Source: Pogonophryne albipinna
Lineage: Eukaryota; Chordata; Actinopteri; Perciformes; Artedidraconidae
Direction of reading: 5' to 3'
Length of the DNA stretch: 64,000 nucleotides
Assembly (NCBI GenBank): GCA_028583405.1
Contig: CM053251.1
Location: 10,551,495-10,615,494 of the forward strand
Position numbers and translations under genes: made by a program. The notes below the pieces were generated by a model. The model made no database searches. It had not been told where the DNA came from and was given only the letters and a program-made list of their open reading frames with translations. Below are positions 51,570 through 64,000 of the stretch, piece by piece (within the stretch, counting starts at the first letter, position 1; the number at the start of each line of letters is the position of its first letter).

Positions 51570-52575
51570 CAGGGATGGGCAACTTTGATGGTGGTGGGGG
51601 CCACATCATTGATGTACTGGCCACCAGGGGGCCGCAGATTCACTTGGAACACAGACACACACAAATTCCATGTGTTGTATGTAATTATTAACAAATATAC
51701 TAAGTCTGACATCTTCATTGACATTTTACAATCAAAGGGAACATCCCCAAAAAATGGGAACATCCTCTAATAAGCTCACTAAACAAATATCAGTTCACAG
51801 AAATGTTATTTCATTTTTACAAGTGGCATGTTTGTATTGAACAGGTTATTAAACAGTGGAATAAAACTATTTTAAACTATTGGAAAGCACGGAAAATGTG
51901 TGTGTATTGAGATGAACCATTAAGATGACATAAACATGAAGTCATGAACTCTAACCCAGACATTAGTTGTCTAACTTGAACCTAAAACACTTGTAGCCTG
52001 TCTGCATTCCCCTTATTCCACAATAAGGGGAGTGCCCACACAGACACCTGTCAGCCCGCACTCTGCTGTTCCTCAGCACCACTCCCCCTCCCTCCCGCTG
52101 AAATTATGAATGAAAAGCGTAGTAATCATAGATAACACGGTCCGTGACAGTTTGTTTTCATCTGATTTCAAATAAACAAAGTCTTGGTTTTAAGAATATT
52201 AAACTTATTTCGCCAAATTCAGATGATAAAAACAACTTTTAAGCTTGTAAAGGCATAATTACAAGAGGCAACTTAACGTCACAGCAGGCATAACAACAGC
52301 CGGTGTTTCTTGTGAGGGTTTCCCCGGGAAACAAACACAATACACACAACACGTCACAGATTATTTTGCGGTATTTGAAATCATGTACGCAGCTCGCGAC
52401 GTAACTAGGAGTCTAGTGGACGGTATCAGTACTACAAGTAAAACAAATAAAAAATATATATTTACATTTTTTTTTTTTTTTAATTAATTACTTTGTTTAT
52501 CAATTTATCTGAGGGCTGCAAAAAGAGGAGGTGGGGGCCGCATGCGGCCCGCGGGCCGCCATTTGCCCATCCCTG
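51570..52575. mobile_element. hAT-type non-autonomous element (1,006 bp)
   Basis: The termini are CAGGGATGGGCAACTTTG and, reversed, CAGGGATGGGCAAATGGCGG. They are flanked by a perfect 8-bp duplication CTTTAAAA (51562-51569, 52576-52583). The left side carries GGGGGCCACATCATTGATGT and the right side GGGGGCCGCATGCGGCCCGC, the usual layout of this vertebrate hAT family. No transposase frame. Confidence 0.9.
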
Positions 52576-52925
52576 CTTTAAAAGGATCTAGTGACCCTCA
52601 TGTTGTCAAGAAAAAACATTGATATTACGAACATCTCACAGACAGAATCACAGCGTTAACTCCCGGCCTTGATCACGCCCTCCTGTGTACTTGAATACCA
52701 GCTGGAGCCATATTTGATTGCTTCCTGTGATGACTTTGTTCTGGCTGTTGAGTGAGGCTTTTCAGTTGAAATGATCAGATAACCCCCATTACAGTTTTTT
52801 GCTGGTCCGATTTTCAGTATTGTCATTGAGTTTCTCTTATTGCCTGTTTTTGAAAATATTCACTGTGGCTGAGTTTCAAAATTCTGATTACTGAAATAAC
52901 TGTTCTCGGATGTATCAGTCTAAAA

Positions 52926-53414
52926 CAGGGCTGTCCAAACTATGGCCCGGGGGCCAAATGCGGCCCGTGGGCCATTTTGAATCGGCCCTCAGCTAATTCA
53001 AAAAAGTATAATGAAATATGGCCCACATGAAACGTGTGCTTGTTTTATATTGTTTGTGTTAAGAAGCCCACTTTCCAAATTAATTAAACATTTTCTAAAA
53101 AATCTAAGTTGATGAGAAAAAGCCCAATAACTTATTTACATAACCAGCTTGAAATATACCCTTCCTATTTCCTCTTATTATAAGCAATCTGAGGCTTCTG
53201 TTTTAAGGGATGACCTGTCAACAAAATAAATGAAATCCTATGGAGAGCTGTGATGTAGGCGGTTTCTTTCAAGTAACAAGCATAAGTTTTCTACATTTGA
53301 TTGATTTTGATAACTTAACTGATAAGGCGATATACCTCACCTCTAGTGAGCAGCCCAGCCCTTTGTATATTTTTCTGTGTGTGGCCCTCAGTGAAAAAGG
53401 TTTGGACACCCCTG
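52926..53414. mobile_element. hAT-type non-autonomous element (489 bp)
   Basis: The termini are CAGGGCTGTCCAAACTATGG and, reversed, CAGGGGTGTCCAAACCTTTT. They are flanked by a perfect 8-bp duplication GTCTAAAA (52918-52925, 53415-53422). GGCCCGGGGGCCAAATGCGG near the left end is typical of the family. Confidence 0.9.
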
Positions 53415-54460
53415 GTCTAAAATGTGAGGAGTAGAGATGAAGACACTACAGCTCTTTCTCAAATAATGACCATATTATAAGAAATACACTTGGCTCTGAT
53501 GTTACCTCCAGAGTTTTGGGGATTTTAATAGCACATCCCAGTTGTCCAGTTGTATTCCATGTGTGGGGTGCAGCATCTCTTGAATAGTAATTCTGCAGAG
53601 GTTGTGATTCCTCCCCCTGTAGCCCACTCTCCTGGAGGTGAATGTATAAGGACCACAGATCCATACAGCGCTAAGGCGGACATTGATTATAACGCTGAAT
53701 CAAAATACTGTGGATTTGGTAAACATACTGCAAGCTGTGGTCGGTATTGACTTGTTTCCACACTCAACAGTCACACTGCTATTTTCTACTTCACCGGAGG
53801 CGATGGGATGGTACAGCAGATCACAGATGAGTTTCTGTGCACGACCAAAAAAAAGCTCTTACGGTTGGTTCTGCCTCGGCTATTTATTTTATTCTTAGAA
53901 ATGCAGTTTTAGAGAAGTAAAGCAGTCTTACATGAATTGCTTATGAAGTAAGAAAAGATAACTGGAAGCTGTTACAATGTTTGAATAAATATACTGTTTC
54001 TGACAAGTTTAGTTTCAGTGCTTTCAGTTTACATTCACAATTACAGAGAAGTAGTAGTTGGCAATACAATCTTGGATCTCAGGCTCTATATAACACTGCC
54101 AATGAAATATGTATATAAGATGATCACACTGAATCAGTATCTTAGTTATTAAGTTAAATATTTATACAACATAAAATACATTTGTATAAAATCTTGTTGA
54201 TCAGAGTGGGCATTTTGGTGTTGACATTTAGTTTTATTAATTGGATGAACATAATCAAACTGCAATTTTTGAATGTAATACATCTTAAGCCCCAAGGACC
54301 CCCTCGGCGGGTCCTTTGTTTTTTTGTTCACGACACTGTGTCTAATATTTAAGAACCTATTAATGTGTCGTACCAGATTAACAGGAATAATCTCAGCTAA
54401 CTGACGAGACAAACCATTTTTACCAAAACAAAACACAAGTCTCATAAGAAGCATCTAAAT

Positions 54461-55205
54461 CAGTGGTTCTCAACTGGTGGGTCGCGACCCAAAAGTGGGA
54501 CGCGGACCCGTTTCAAGTGGGTCGCAGATGTGTGAGTGAAGAAAAATAAATGTAGAAAAAAAAAAAAAAATTGTATTTATTTATATTTGGGGGGAAAAAA
54601 GTGAAACTTTTATTTTGAAGGCCCGGTTTTCTAACGCTGTGCATTCCCACGGAAAATAACTTTGCGGTAGAACTATTCTTTATACATCCATGGGTACGAC
54701 TTCAGATAAAAATGAACACATAATGAAATATGACCCCCAGTTTGATGATTGACAGGTCACAGAACAATGGGGACTATCTACCCTTACCCACAATTTAAAG
54801 TAATTCACACAGACTATCTCCTCTTTGCTCTTCTCTCTGTGTGGAGCAGAACGTTCAGCTGTCAGAACAAAGTGAAAAACAAACAATGGCATCAAATATT
54901 ATTAATATGTCGGGTAGTAATAGATTTATTTATTTTCTTCTCAGAGTGTACCAGAATGGGTAGTTTATATGTTAGTATTTCAAAAAATCTCATTAAACCT
55001 TATTTAAAAGCATACTTTAGTTCTGTGAAGGGATATAAGGGATATATGCACTGTACTTCACTTTAATTAATAATGTATGCTGAAAAGAGTATATTTTACT
55101 GCACGATTTTTTGTTGAATAGATTTGAGTGGTTCAAAATTTCGGGTCGCGATCTATTGACTAAGGAAAAAGTGGGTCCCGAGGCCTGACCAGTTGAGAAC
55201 CACTG
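54461..55205. mobile_element. hAT-type non-autonomous element (745 bp)
   Basis: The termini are CAGTGGTTCTCAACTGGTGG and, reversed, CAGTGGTTCTCAACTGGTCA. They are flanked by a perfect 8-bp duplication ATCTAAAT (54453-54460, 55206-55213). Next to the left terminus is GGGTCGCGACCC and near the right GGGTCGCGATCT, as in the common vertebrate 'CAGTGGTTCTCAA' family. Confidence 0.9.
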
Positions 55206-55213
55206 ATCTAAAT

Positions 55214-56339
55214 GACCCCTGAGCGAAAAATGCTAACCTATTACTGCACCGATAATCACTCCTAGCTCCCTTATCACTTATCCTCCGTTTATGATCGCAA
55301 GGAGACACAGAATCTAACGGTGCCCACCTCAACACTGAAAGATACAAACTCGACGTTATCAACAAAAACGTACATCAAAACAAGTGGCGCTAGGTAGCCC
55401 ACAACGCTAACATGGCTTACCTTCGTCTTTGTCTGGTCTAAACTGGTCTTCAATGGCATTAAAACGATAAAAACGATGGTGTAGTTAATCCATAGGTTAA
55501 TCCAATGTGTCTGTGTCCCCTTTGAAATGTTCTGATAATCCATAATCCATTTTTTTTTAACATGAGTGTGTGCGGGACGAATTCCCTTGGATTCTATTGG
55601 CTCTGACGGTCAGAAAGAGATGTCACATGTCAAATTCGAACAAGGGGGGCCAGAGATAATGGAAAATCCACCCAAATAGCCCCAGAAGAGGTTTTTTTTG
55701 CTAAATCTGTCTAAAAAGGTCAAATATCACTTGTTTTGCATCAATCTTGATACAGGGTATTTATTATATGTTGTACTTTGGATTCCTAAAGCTCTTAGTC
55801 TACTAACCCATCATCCAAGGTTAGTTTTCACTATAAGTACAAAATATATTTTGGACGGACACTAATTTACAGTTTTTTTATATGTTCAATCTGAATTTTC
55901 TTTAAAATAAAAAATATCTATATTGATTCTGACTTTTCTACATCCAACTCACAGGTTTATCATTACTTTGAGAAAAAAGATTATTAATTTAACCCTTTTA
56001 GAAGGGAAGATATGGTCATTTGTTCTGGGAATGTCATTTTCGAGCCTGAGACCTGAAAAACAGGCTCGGGGTTTAACAGGTTAGAGGAGCAGCTTTGGAA
56101 ATTGACTTATCTAACCCAACAGTTTAACATCAAACAATCTGTGGTTAAAGTTGGAGTTGAATCTTGTAGCCTTTTTCTTGACAGTCAACACTTTAATAGT
56201 TCACTCATTATTTCCCTGCAACCTCACTGTGACAACAACTCACTGCGCTTGACTGAATCTAGGAAAAAGTGAAACCTCATAAATCCCTGTGAAGCAAAAA
56301 CCTGTTGATTTGATATTTCTGTTTGTGTAGGTCTTTTCT
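55214..56339. other. Repeat-like, no gene seen
   Basis: Contains no recognisable exon. Its right part (around 56035-56080) has CGAGCCTGAGACCTGAAAAA and CAGGCTCGGGGTTTAACAGG, which may be the end of an older DNA element starting at the TTAA at 54285 (low confidence). Confidence 0.3.
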
Positions 56340-56515
56340 AACTTTAGAGAGACAGGCTAACTGTCTCCACCTTCTTGCAATTATTCTAAACTAGGCTAAT
56401 CGTCTCTTGGCTCCAACGCTGCACTTTAAGTACAGACATGAGAGTGTTAGAGTATTGATTTGCCCACGTCACTGAAGCTCAGTTTCTAAAATATTGAACT
56501 ACTCCTTTAAAACTC
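56340..56515. repeat. Dispersed teleost repeat, copy 2
   Basis: GAGAGACAGGCTAACTGTCT, CTAGGCTAATCGTCTCTTGG, GACATGAGAGTG and TGAACTACTCCTTTAA keep the word order of the abundant fish repeat also seen at 4838-5200. Confidence 0.5.
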
Positions 56516-56815
56516 CCAAAGACCTATGAAACATGTTTTTTCCACTATAATCTCATGTTGGGGATCAGTAACCTGCCCTCTCCAGTCGTCCCTCCTCCAC
56601 CCTCACTCACAGTCCCTCCATGTCTCACATCTTTCATCACATCCTTCCCTTCCTTCTTCTCCACCTCCCTCTTTCCATCCATCTTTTCTCCACCTCTCTT
56701 CTCCCAGATGTTAGGAGGGCAGGATTGGCCGTTTGCTGCCCCAGCCTCCGGCATGGCGGAGGGGGGGCCAAAGCCAGATGTGTGTTTGCATATTCATACA
56801 GGCTTCATGAATCTG

Positions 56816-57103
<288 letters not shown>

Positions 57104-57152
57104 ACGCTGAGGGTTTTGGGAGCCGGGCCCTTGACCTCTCCATCTGGAAGCC

Positions 57153-57188
57153 ATGTCAAGAGTGCCCAAGAACAAAAATGTCTCCTGG
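57153..57188 (+). CDS. Possible alternative first coding exon (MSRVPKNKNVSW)
   Basis: An ATG at 57153 is followed by 12 codons and a strong donor TGG|gtgagt in phase 0, the phase expected for cacnb2 first exons. No match to a known beta-2 N-terminus is recalled, and the ATG context (aagccATGt) is only moderate. It may be chance. Confidence 0.2.
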
Positions 57189-57921
57189 GTGAGTACTTCC
57201 TCTCTGACTGGAAGGTGGGAGGAGTGGAGAGAGGACGGAGCAGAGAGGGCTGCAGGTGGATCTTAGGAATTCAATTTGAGTGTTTTTTCTAAAATATCTT
57301 TCTGCATTATCCGCTCTAATGTTTTATCTTGGACTGTTCTCTTAACAAATGCTACATATAGGAATGTCAACACAGAGAATGTTGGCATCATGCTTAACCA
57401 AAGCATAGTTTTGCACTATAGAAGGGGTGTCTTTTGTTGTGTGAGTTTAGTGTTTCCAGATTAAAAACAGAGCAGATGAAACCATAGTCTTTGATTGCTC
57501 GAGTGCCTTGATGTGTCCAACAGCTGTTTGGTCAAACTATTAAGCTGTCTGTGCTCTTCTCCAGCCTACTTTAAATTAATGTATTCTGCCCAGCCAGCGG
57601 AGAAATAAAAGACTATTAACGACAAAATGAAAGGTGATGACTACGGCCTAAATCAATGAGTATGGGGATCACATGTGCTGACATAGCATGACTGCAGTTT
57701 ACAGCTTAACAAAAACACTTTTTGGTTGTGTCCAATTGCAAGCAGGGAGGAATTCATGGAGTATTTTTTTTGCTGAGGGCAAATGTGTGGTTTCTCGCTG
57801 TGTGGACAGAGAGGAGGGCAGAGGGGAGGGTAGAGGGGAGGCCGGAGTCTGGAGCTCTGCCTGATATTGTGCGTGACATCCATCTCTGCCTCTGCAGAAC
57901 CTGCTCTACTGTCCCCAGCTT

Positions 57922-58395
<474 letters not shown>

Positions 58396-59165
58396 GGCAA
58401 GGCAAGTTTATTTATATAGCACTTTTCTGTACGCGACCATTCACAGTGCTTTACAAAACAAATTAAAATACTTTTCAGGAATACATACAGTAAAAACACA
58501 TATATAATGGCATTTTACAACAGGCATTACAAAGCAAAGATAATAAAATAATAAAAATAAACACCACAGGTATACAATACATGTTTAAAATGCATACTGT
58601 ATTGTGAATATGAGCAGCTCAATTAAAAGCAGCCAAAGAGATATGTTTTTAGTCTCGATTTAAAAATAGCAAGCGTTTCTGCGGACGTGCATGATTTGGG
58701 TAGTTTATTCCAGAGTGTCGGGGCATAATAGCTAAATGCTGCCTCTCCATGTTTTGTTTTTACTCTCGGAACCGATAGCAGACCCGTCCCAGAAGACCTG
58801 AGGCACCTTGATGGCTCGTAATTATGCAGGAGTTCAACAATATACTTTGGTCCTAAACCATGTAATGATTTAAAAACTAGCAATAGTACTTTAAAATCAA
58901 TTATTTGGCCGACTGGAAGCCAATGTAGAGATTTCAGAACCGGACTGATGTGATCCACTCTTTTAATGTTAGTGAGGACACGTGCAGCAGCGTTCTGAAT
59001 CAGCTGCAGCTTTCTGATGGATTTTTTTGTCAGCCCTGTGAATACACTATTGCAGTAGTCGAGTCTACTGAACATAAAAGCATGGACAAGTTTTTCTAAG
59101 ACCTGTTGAGACATTAGTTTTTTAATCCTCGATATGTTCTTCAGGCTGTACTCAGCATTGAATCA
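58396..59165 (-). mobile_element. L2/CR1/Rex-type LINE, 5'-truncated 3' part
   Basis: Minus-strand copy. The 3' end reads AAAAGTGCTATATAAATAAA on the minus strand (58397-58430 region), the typical tail of these fish LINEs. Its reverse-transcriptase C-terminal frame is at 58623-59114. Similarity stops at about 59165, after an in-frame stop, consistent with ordinary 5' truncation at insertion. Confidence 0.75.
58623..59114 (-). pseudogene. LINE reverse-transcriptase C-terminal fragment
   Basis: An open frame of 163 codons containing HAFMFSRLDYCNSVFTGL, QNAAARVLT, LHWLPV, PSRCLRSSG and LWNKLPKSC. This is the post-catalytic C-terminal region (thumb and beyond) of CR1/L2/Rex-type LINE polymerases. 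The catalytic YADD part is missing, so it cannot move by itself. The frame is intact over this length and extends a few residues further upstream (NAEYSLKNISRIKKL) before a stop, suggesting a fairly recent insertion. Confidence 0.8.
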
Positions 59166-60932
59166 AAATGCACCATAGCTTTAAATCTTAATAAGTTTGT
59201 GAGGCGATTTGTTGAACAAGATGATAATCGCCACATTCAGCTGTTATAGGCATGCCAGCTTGATGCTCTGCTCACAGATGAGTCGAAGAGCATAATAAAC
59301 TGTTAAGACGATGACCTTACGTGTGTAAATATATTTTTTTCTTTATGGGGGTCTGCCCCCAAAAAACAGTTTGAAGTCCTGAGAAAGTCAAACAAGACGG
59401 TGTGTAAAACTTCACTGCAGCCAATAACAAATAACCACTTTGATTTAACTAGGCCAGTAGGTAAGGACTTTCCACTGGATAACAACTGCAGCGATGTACA
59501 TGTTTTAGCTGAATACACGTTTTTTTAACCCTAACTGATGCAGTTAGTCACTTCTTTAATGTTTGTTCTTTCTGATGTAAAGTCAAGGTTTTAACTGTTT
59601 GCAATGAAGTTGTGGGGCGCTGAACTGTTCCTTTGAATCTTTTGATATATGATAGTAATTACTTGTCTTTCAAATTTGAAGGAGGGTGAGCAAGCATCTT
59701 GAGGAACATTCATCATTAACTCCTCCAAAAAATATAGTTTATTTAATAATAACACTGAATATGTGAATCATAACAGTGATTGACAGCTGATAGGAATAAT
59801 ATGATTGTTAATATTATCATATTAATTTAGACAAACATCGATGAGACAGTTCATTAATGTACTTATTGCAGCAGTCTGCATAGATTTGGTACCCCTGCTG
59901 GTCTAAGAGTGAAACCAACTCATTCAGTTATTGTTCAGTTAAAATTCATTAAATTAAGTCTGCCACCTTATATATTTATATGTAAGGCTTTACTGATGTG
60001 CCACAATAATGTCACCAAATGTTATTGAGTTAAAATAAATATTGTGGCTTTCCAAGTTAACATTAATTAACACACACACACACTTTGGTAGTAAGAAGCT
60101 TAGGGACAGATGTGTATATGTGTGAGAGCGCATGCACATGAACACGTGTGCTAGGTTATTTATGTCAAAGTTCAGCAACCTTCAGCGCAGCCCCACTTGA
60201 ATCCGTGTGCTGCATACATTACTGCAGGACTGTTGAACACACAATACTAGCACATTAATGGAGGATATGCATGTTCAAGCTGATAATGTGAAGAGTGCTC
60301 CTAGTTAATACCTAACTTTGCCCATTATAATACACTTAGTTCAACCCTATTTTTTCTGTGTTTGCACTTGTAGGTTCAGAAATGCATGCCGACATACTTG
60401 GAAGGTGCATGACACTTTTGTACAGAGTGGTGAATATTTTAGTTTCTTAATGTACTGTTTGAGAGAGAGGGTGGTATGCACGCTGGTTTTGAAGGGTTGC
60501 TCATCAGGATGTTATTAAAAGTCTGAACGCTTGACAGTCTTCTTCAGGGTATTGAGGGACAAATGTATACGGAGATGTTTGTCCCACAATATCCTCAATA
60601 AAATGTTGAATATCAAGTCATCGTTTGCATCATGGAGTGTGTCTTCACAGTTGCTTCATGCATTCATTCTGGCAGCTTGTTTCTGCAGCACAGGAGTGAT
60701 TTGACTGCTTTATGTAACATCTTCACAGTTGTGCTCAGAGTCAAAGTAAGCAGGAAGGACAGTTGGCTCTCTTTGGAGGAGAGTTGAGGTGTCATGAAAG
60801 AGATTTAGTAATATCTGGTTCAGCCCAAGTCATGGGCTGAACGCTGGGACCTTCCATTTACTCTTTCCCTGTCACACAGTGCTCTGACCTCTGATGGTGG
60901 TGTCCACTCCAGGAATAGAGATATTGATAAGG

Positions 60933-60984
<52 letters not shown>

Positions 60985-62556
60985 TCTAGGAACAGATGTG
61001 TGTTGACCCAGAGGTAAGTGTCACAGCTTCCTGCACCACACTCTCACAGCTTGCCCCTGATGACTCGGCCGTGCGTTTTTCCTTTCCCTTCTCCGTTATG
61101 TAACACTTTCATCATGTGTCCCTCGCCTCCCAAAGCTCTCCCTAGAGATTTTGGTTCCTCACTGTGTTGCCCATCTGCTGACGTCCCCTGCAAGTCTGTC
61201 CGGGTGACAGGCCACAGAGACAAATGGACCACAGCGTAACTCGTACCAGTTTCCCCTCGAAATTAGGGTTTACTTATTTTTTCAATTGGAATCCTGTCCC
61301 ACTTAAGTCAAAAGCCAGATTTAAGTGGATTTTTTTTTCTAGTAGGAAAGAGGCTTTGCATTTCAGATAAAACGTGCTGGAGGTAGATTTAACATTCTTA
61401 CAACAGTGTAGAAATACTTTTAATTTAAATTACTTCACTCAAAGATTAATTTAAGTAAAGTATGAAACATGGCATCCATGCACACAGGTTTTTATTTATA
61501 TAATTTGTCCAAGTTTTGTGATTTTGGAAAACAATTTTAAATTGGATTTACCTTCTATATAAGAAATTGTCCCTGTCAGTCTGTTCTGATGATTATTAAG
61601 TAGGAATCTGTAGGAATACTACATTTTTAAACGTCAGTTTTCAAAATAAATTGTCCATTGACCTCCATTAAACAGACAGAAGACATGGTATTGGTGTCGT
61701 AAAACCCTGTTAATAATAAAAATCTTTGTTGTAATTTGAGCAAACTGGCCTTTTAATTGTGCAGATGGCCAAGGTGGTACTGAGTAAAACTATTCTACTG
61801 AAGGTATATTAGTAAAGTTTGATACGTTTAGTTGGATATGTAAAAACATGTCCTTTAACATATAAAACCTAGCTTTTATCACTGTCGCTCTCGGTGTGAT
61901 GAGTAGGTCTGTTGTAAAGGAATAATGTCGTGCGTGTTAATTCCATCTTTCTGTTGGAGCCAGGCCATTATAATTCTCCCATTTTGTGCAGCCAAACCGC
62001 GGGAAGTTATTTGGATGCACACCCACACACCCACCCACATACACACACTAATACAGCATCACAGCGGAGGGAGCCAAATCTGGTCAGCAACACAAATCCC
62101 ACACTCCTCACTTGGCTTTATTTTACGCGCATGGACAGTGCGGACGGGTTGGACACCTTCTTGGTTTGTTGGCCGCTGGAGGTCAGATTGAGCGGTGTGT
62201 GGAGAGCAACAGATGCCGCACCGAGAAATAAGCCTTTAATACCCACAGGACTCAGGAGAGGGTAACTACACTCAACTCACAATACAACAGACTTAAGTGA
62301 AACCCTTCACGCAACTCATCCGTGTCTCGGTGTCGCGTTTCCTTGAGGAATATTTCACTTTTACGCACAAAAAGGCGCTCTAAGAAGGGTGTTTTTGCTG
62401 AGTTAAACGGCGTCCTCGGACACATCCACCTGTTTCAGAGGTAAACTCTGTCTCATGGATTACTTGTCCATGTCTCTTTTTCTGGAACCGGTTGAACGAT
62501 AATCTGAGCTGGTTGGTACATCCGTGGGATAACACCAGTGGACCCCTTTAACCACC
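59166..62556 (+). other. Non-coding stretch, presumed cacnb2 intron or intergenic
   Basis: No exon was recognised. It holds a (TG)n tract at about 60935-60982 and an imperfect fold-back at 60546-60597. Positions 62050-62556 are GC-richer and could be a 5' leader for the possible start at 62557. Confidence 0.4.
60546..60597. repeat. Imperfect fold-back hairpin
   Basis: CAGGGTATTGAGGGACAAA on the left pairs with GTTTGTCCCACAATATCCTC on the right, with about 3 mismatches in 19. It is preceded by GACAGTCTTCTTCAG, similar to the ACAGTCTTCATCAG arm of the hairpin at 2724. Confidence 0.5.
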
Positions 62557-62574
62557 ATGCCACCCAAGAAAAAG
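62557..62574 (+). CDS. Possible first coding exon (MPPKKK)
   Basis: The ATG has a near-ideal context (ccaccATGc). Six codons MPPKKK are followed by the donor AAG|gtaaaa in phase 0. It could be another cacnb2 start or the first exon of an unrelated gene further right. The six residues are too few to assign. A (TG)n tract lies 30 bases into the presumed intron (62604-62637). Confidence 0.35.
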
Positions 62575-62601
62575 GTAAAAACAATGGAATATTCTGGATT
62601 T

Positions 62602-62603
<2 letters not shown>

Positions 62604-62637
<34 letters not shown>
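62604..62637. repeat. (TG)n microsatellite
   Basis: About 17 TG units, just downstream of the candidate donor at 62574. Confidence 0.9.
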
Positions 62638-62639
<2 letters not shown>

Positions 62640-64000
62640 GAATGCACCATCTGTTGCACTGGGCGTTAATCCCTGTGTGAGGCCGCCGCCTTTCCAAATC
62701 ATTGCCCGGACTAAAGCAGCCACAATGTGCGGATAGAGATGCATCTCCACATGCCTGTATTATGTAATTGGTCTAGTTGAAAACCACGGGCTGCAGAGAG
62801 AGTTGCATAACTAATGGCCTGTGAAGATCAGATGGAATTAATCTCTTTCTTGCCCTTTTCTTCCACTTTTCCAATCATTTCCACTGTGATAGCAGTTTTG
62901 TAATGTATAGCAGCAGGTGCATGCAGTCAAGTTTCTTCATGATTTTCTGAGATATATCTGTTTTACCTGAACATTTCTCTCATGAGTTAAGTGTTGCATT
63001 TCAGTATCTGACATCCTTTTCATCATTTGCATTATAAAAACGATTTCTCTTACTGTTGATATCCAAATATAAGGGCCAAAGAACTGGTCTCTTTTAGAAG
63101 AAATCCCTTTGTGCATTCCCATTACATTCAAGTCACAGAGCAAAGCATTCACCTGTCAGTCTTTGGAAAACCCAAAGTGTTGTTTAACAGCATTTGCAGC
63201 TGTTCTCAAGGTGTTTCCAGCCTCCTTAAATACTCCTCTTACCATCTGGGGGAAGAAATATTCTCTCTGCTGCAGGATAACAAAACATTCTCACTTCCAA
63301 GTTGACATTTCTCGCTTAATTTGGACCCTGTGGACCTACAAATTAAAAAGTTATCATTTTCTTAGGTGTCCATATGGAAGTTATGCTGAAATGGTTTTAT
63401 TTCATATACAATGTTAACATGTTCTCTTCCTTATTGTTATTTCTCTCTGGCCACTTGTAGAGCTTTTAAATAGGCAATAAGCAACACATTGATGTTTTTT
63501 CTTTCTTTTTATTATTACGTTTGTTTCCACCTGTGCAACTTGTTGGTTCTCTATCAGAGAAAATAAGTATTGTAAGGCACAATTCTGTTTCGTTAGAGAT
63601 CTCTGGGTACATATGAAAACAGATCCATAGTTGTGCGACTTTGATGCAAGGACACAATTTGGAGCTTGTGTTAACTGTCTTTGCATTACAGCGTGCTGGT
63701 TAGTGCTGGCCCACTGCTTGTTACCTAGAATAGGAAAAGCCTCTTAGTCGCTGTGACAGGGGCATTACATTTAGATACCTGCTCTCCTTCCAGGCAGGAA
63801 GTGGAGCTATAAGGCGAGGAATACTAGGTTACCTGTTTCCTTCGGGATTAGGACTGTTTCCAAGTTTACAACAGTATTATTTTCTTTTATATTTTTTTTG
63901 TTTAGTTTAACCTGACACAAATATTTTCCTGCAGAATAGTGAGATATTCAATGAGAGCTGTGGTCTGAAAATGTCCTCTGTGCAATAGAAAATATCATAA
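62638..64000 (+). other. Non-coding right edge of the window
   Basis: No exon, repeat with defined ends or RNA gene was recognised. Confidence 0.4.

Overview
The window is nuclear DNA of a ray-finned fish, most likely a percomorph teleost. The evidence is intron-split vertebrate genes with GT-AG junctions, very long (CA/TG)n microsatellites, and teleost-type repeats: hAT and Harbinger miniature elements, an L2/CR1-type LINE tail and short SINE/LINE 3' tails. No bacterial operon, CRISPR array, rRNA or tRNA was seen. All recognised genes lie on the + strand.

Layout. (1) Positions 1-26,900 hold colec12 (collectin-12, a membrane scavenger receptor). Coding exons 2 to 10 are present (3257-25906). 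The few bases of exon 1 (Met-Lys) lie before the window or were not found, and intron 2 alone is 16 kb. (2) Positions 27,850-40,650 hold stam (signal transducing adaptor molecule 1): 14 coding exons that join in frame to 520 codons, from a start at 28037 to a stop at 37860, with a long 3' UTR. (3) Positions 41,640-45,760 hold tmem236: four coding exons, 357 codons. (4) From about 47.9 kb to the end is the 5' part of cacnb2 (voltage-gated calcium channel beta-2 subunit). The palmitoylated 'beta-2a' first exon (49512-49559) is clear. The shared downstream exons are not in the window. Two other ATG-plus-donor mini-exons (57153 and 62557) are possible alternative starts.

The order stam, tmem236, cacnb2 matches the human 10p12 block, without the mrc1 and slc39a12 that lie between in human. 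colec12 (18p11 in human) is the odd neighbour. The genes are not an operon. colec12 (ligand uptake at the cell surface) and stam (ESCRT-0 sorting of endocytosed cargo) are both endocytic, but their adjacency looks incidental.

The most unusual feature is in stam. The intron after exon 12 opens with 39 exact-length 22-bp units, each carrying a copy of a 5' splice-site-like CAG|GTTACC, and the stam reading frame stays open through all of them. Other notable points are a CA repeat touching the exon 8 splice donor of stam, a transposon nested in a transposon in stam intron 2, a Pro/Lys-rich linker insertion in colec12, a Harbinger miniature element keeping a Myb/SANT-like fragment, and three hAT miniature elements with perfect 8-bp target duplications in the cacnb2 region.
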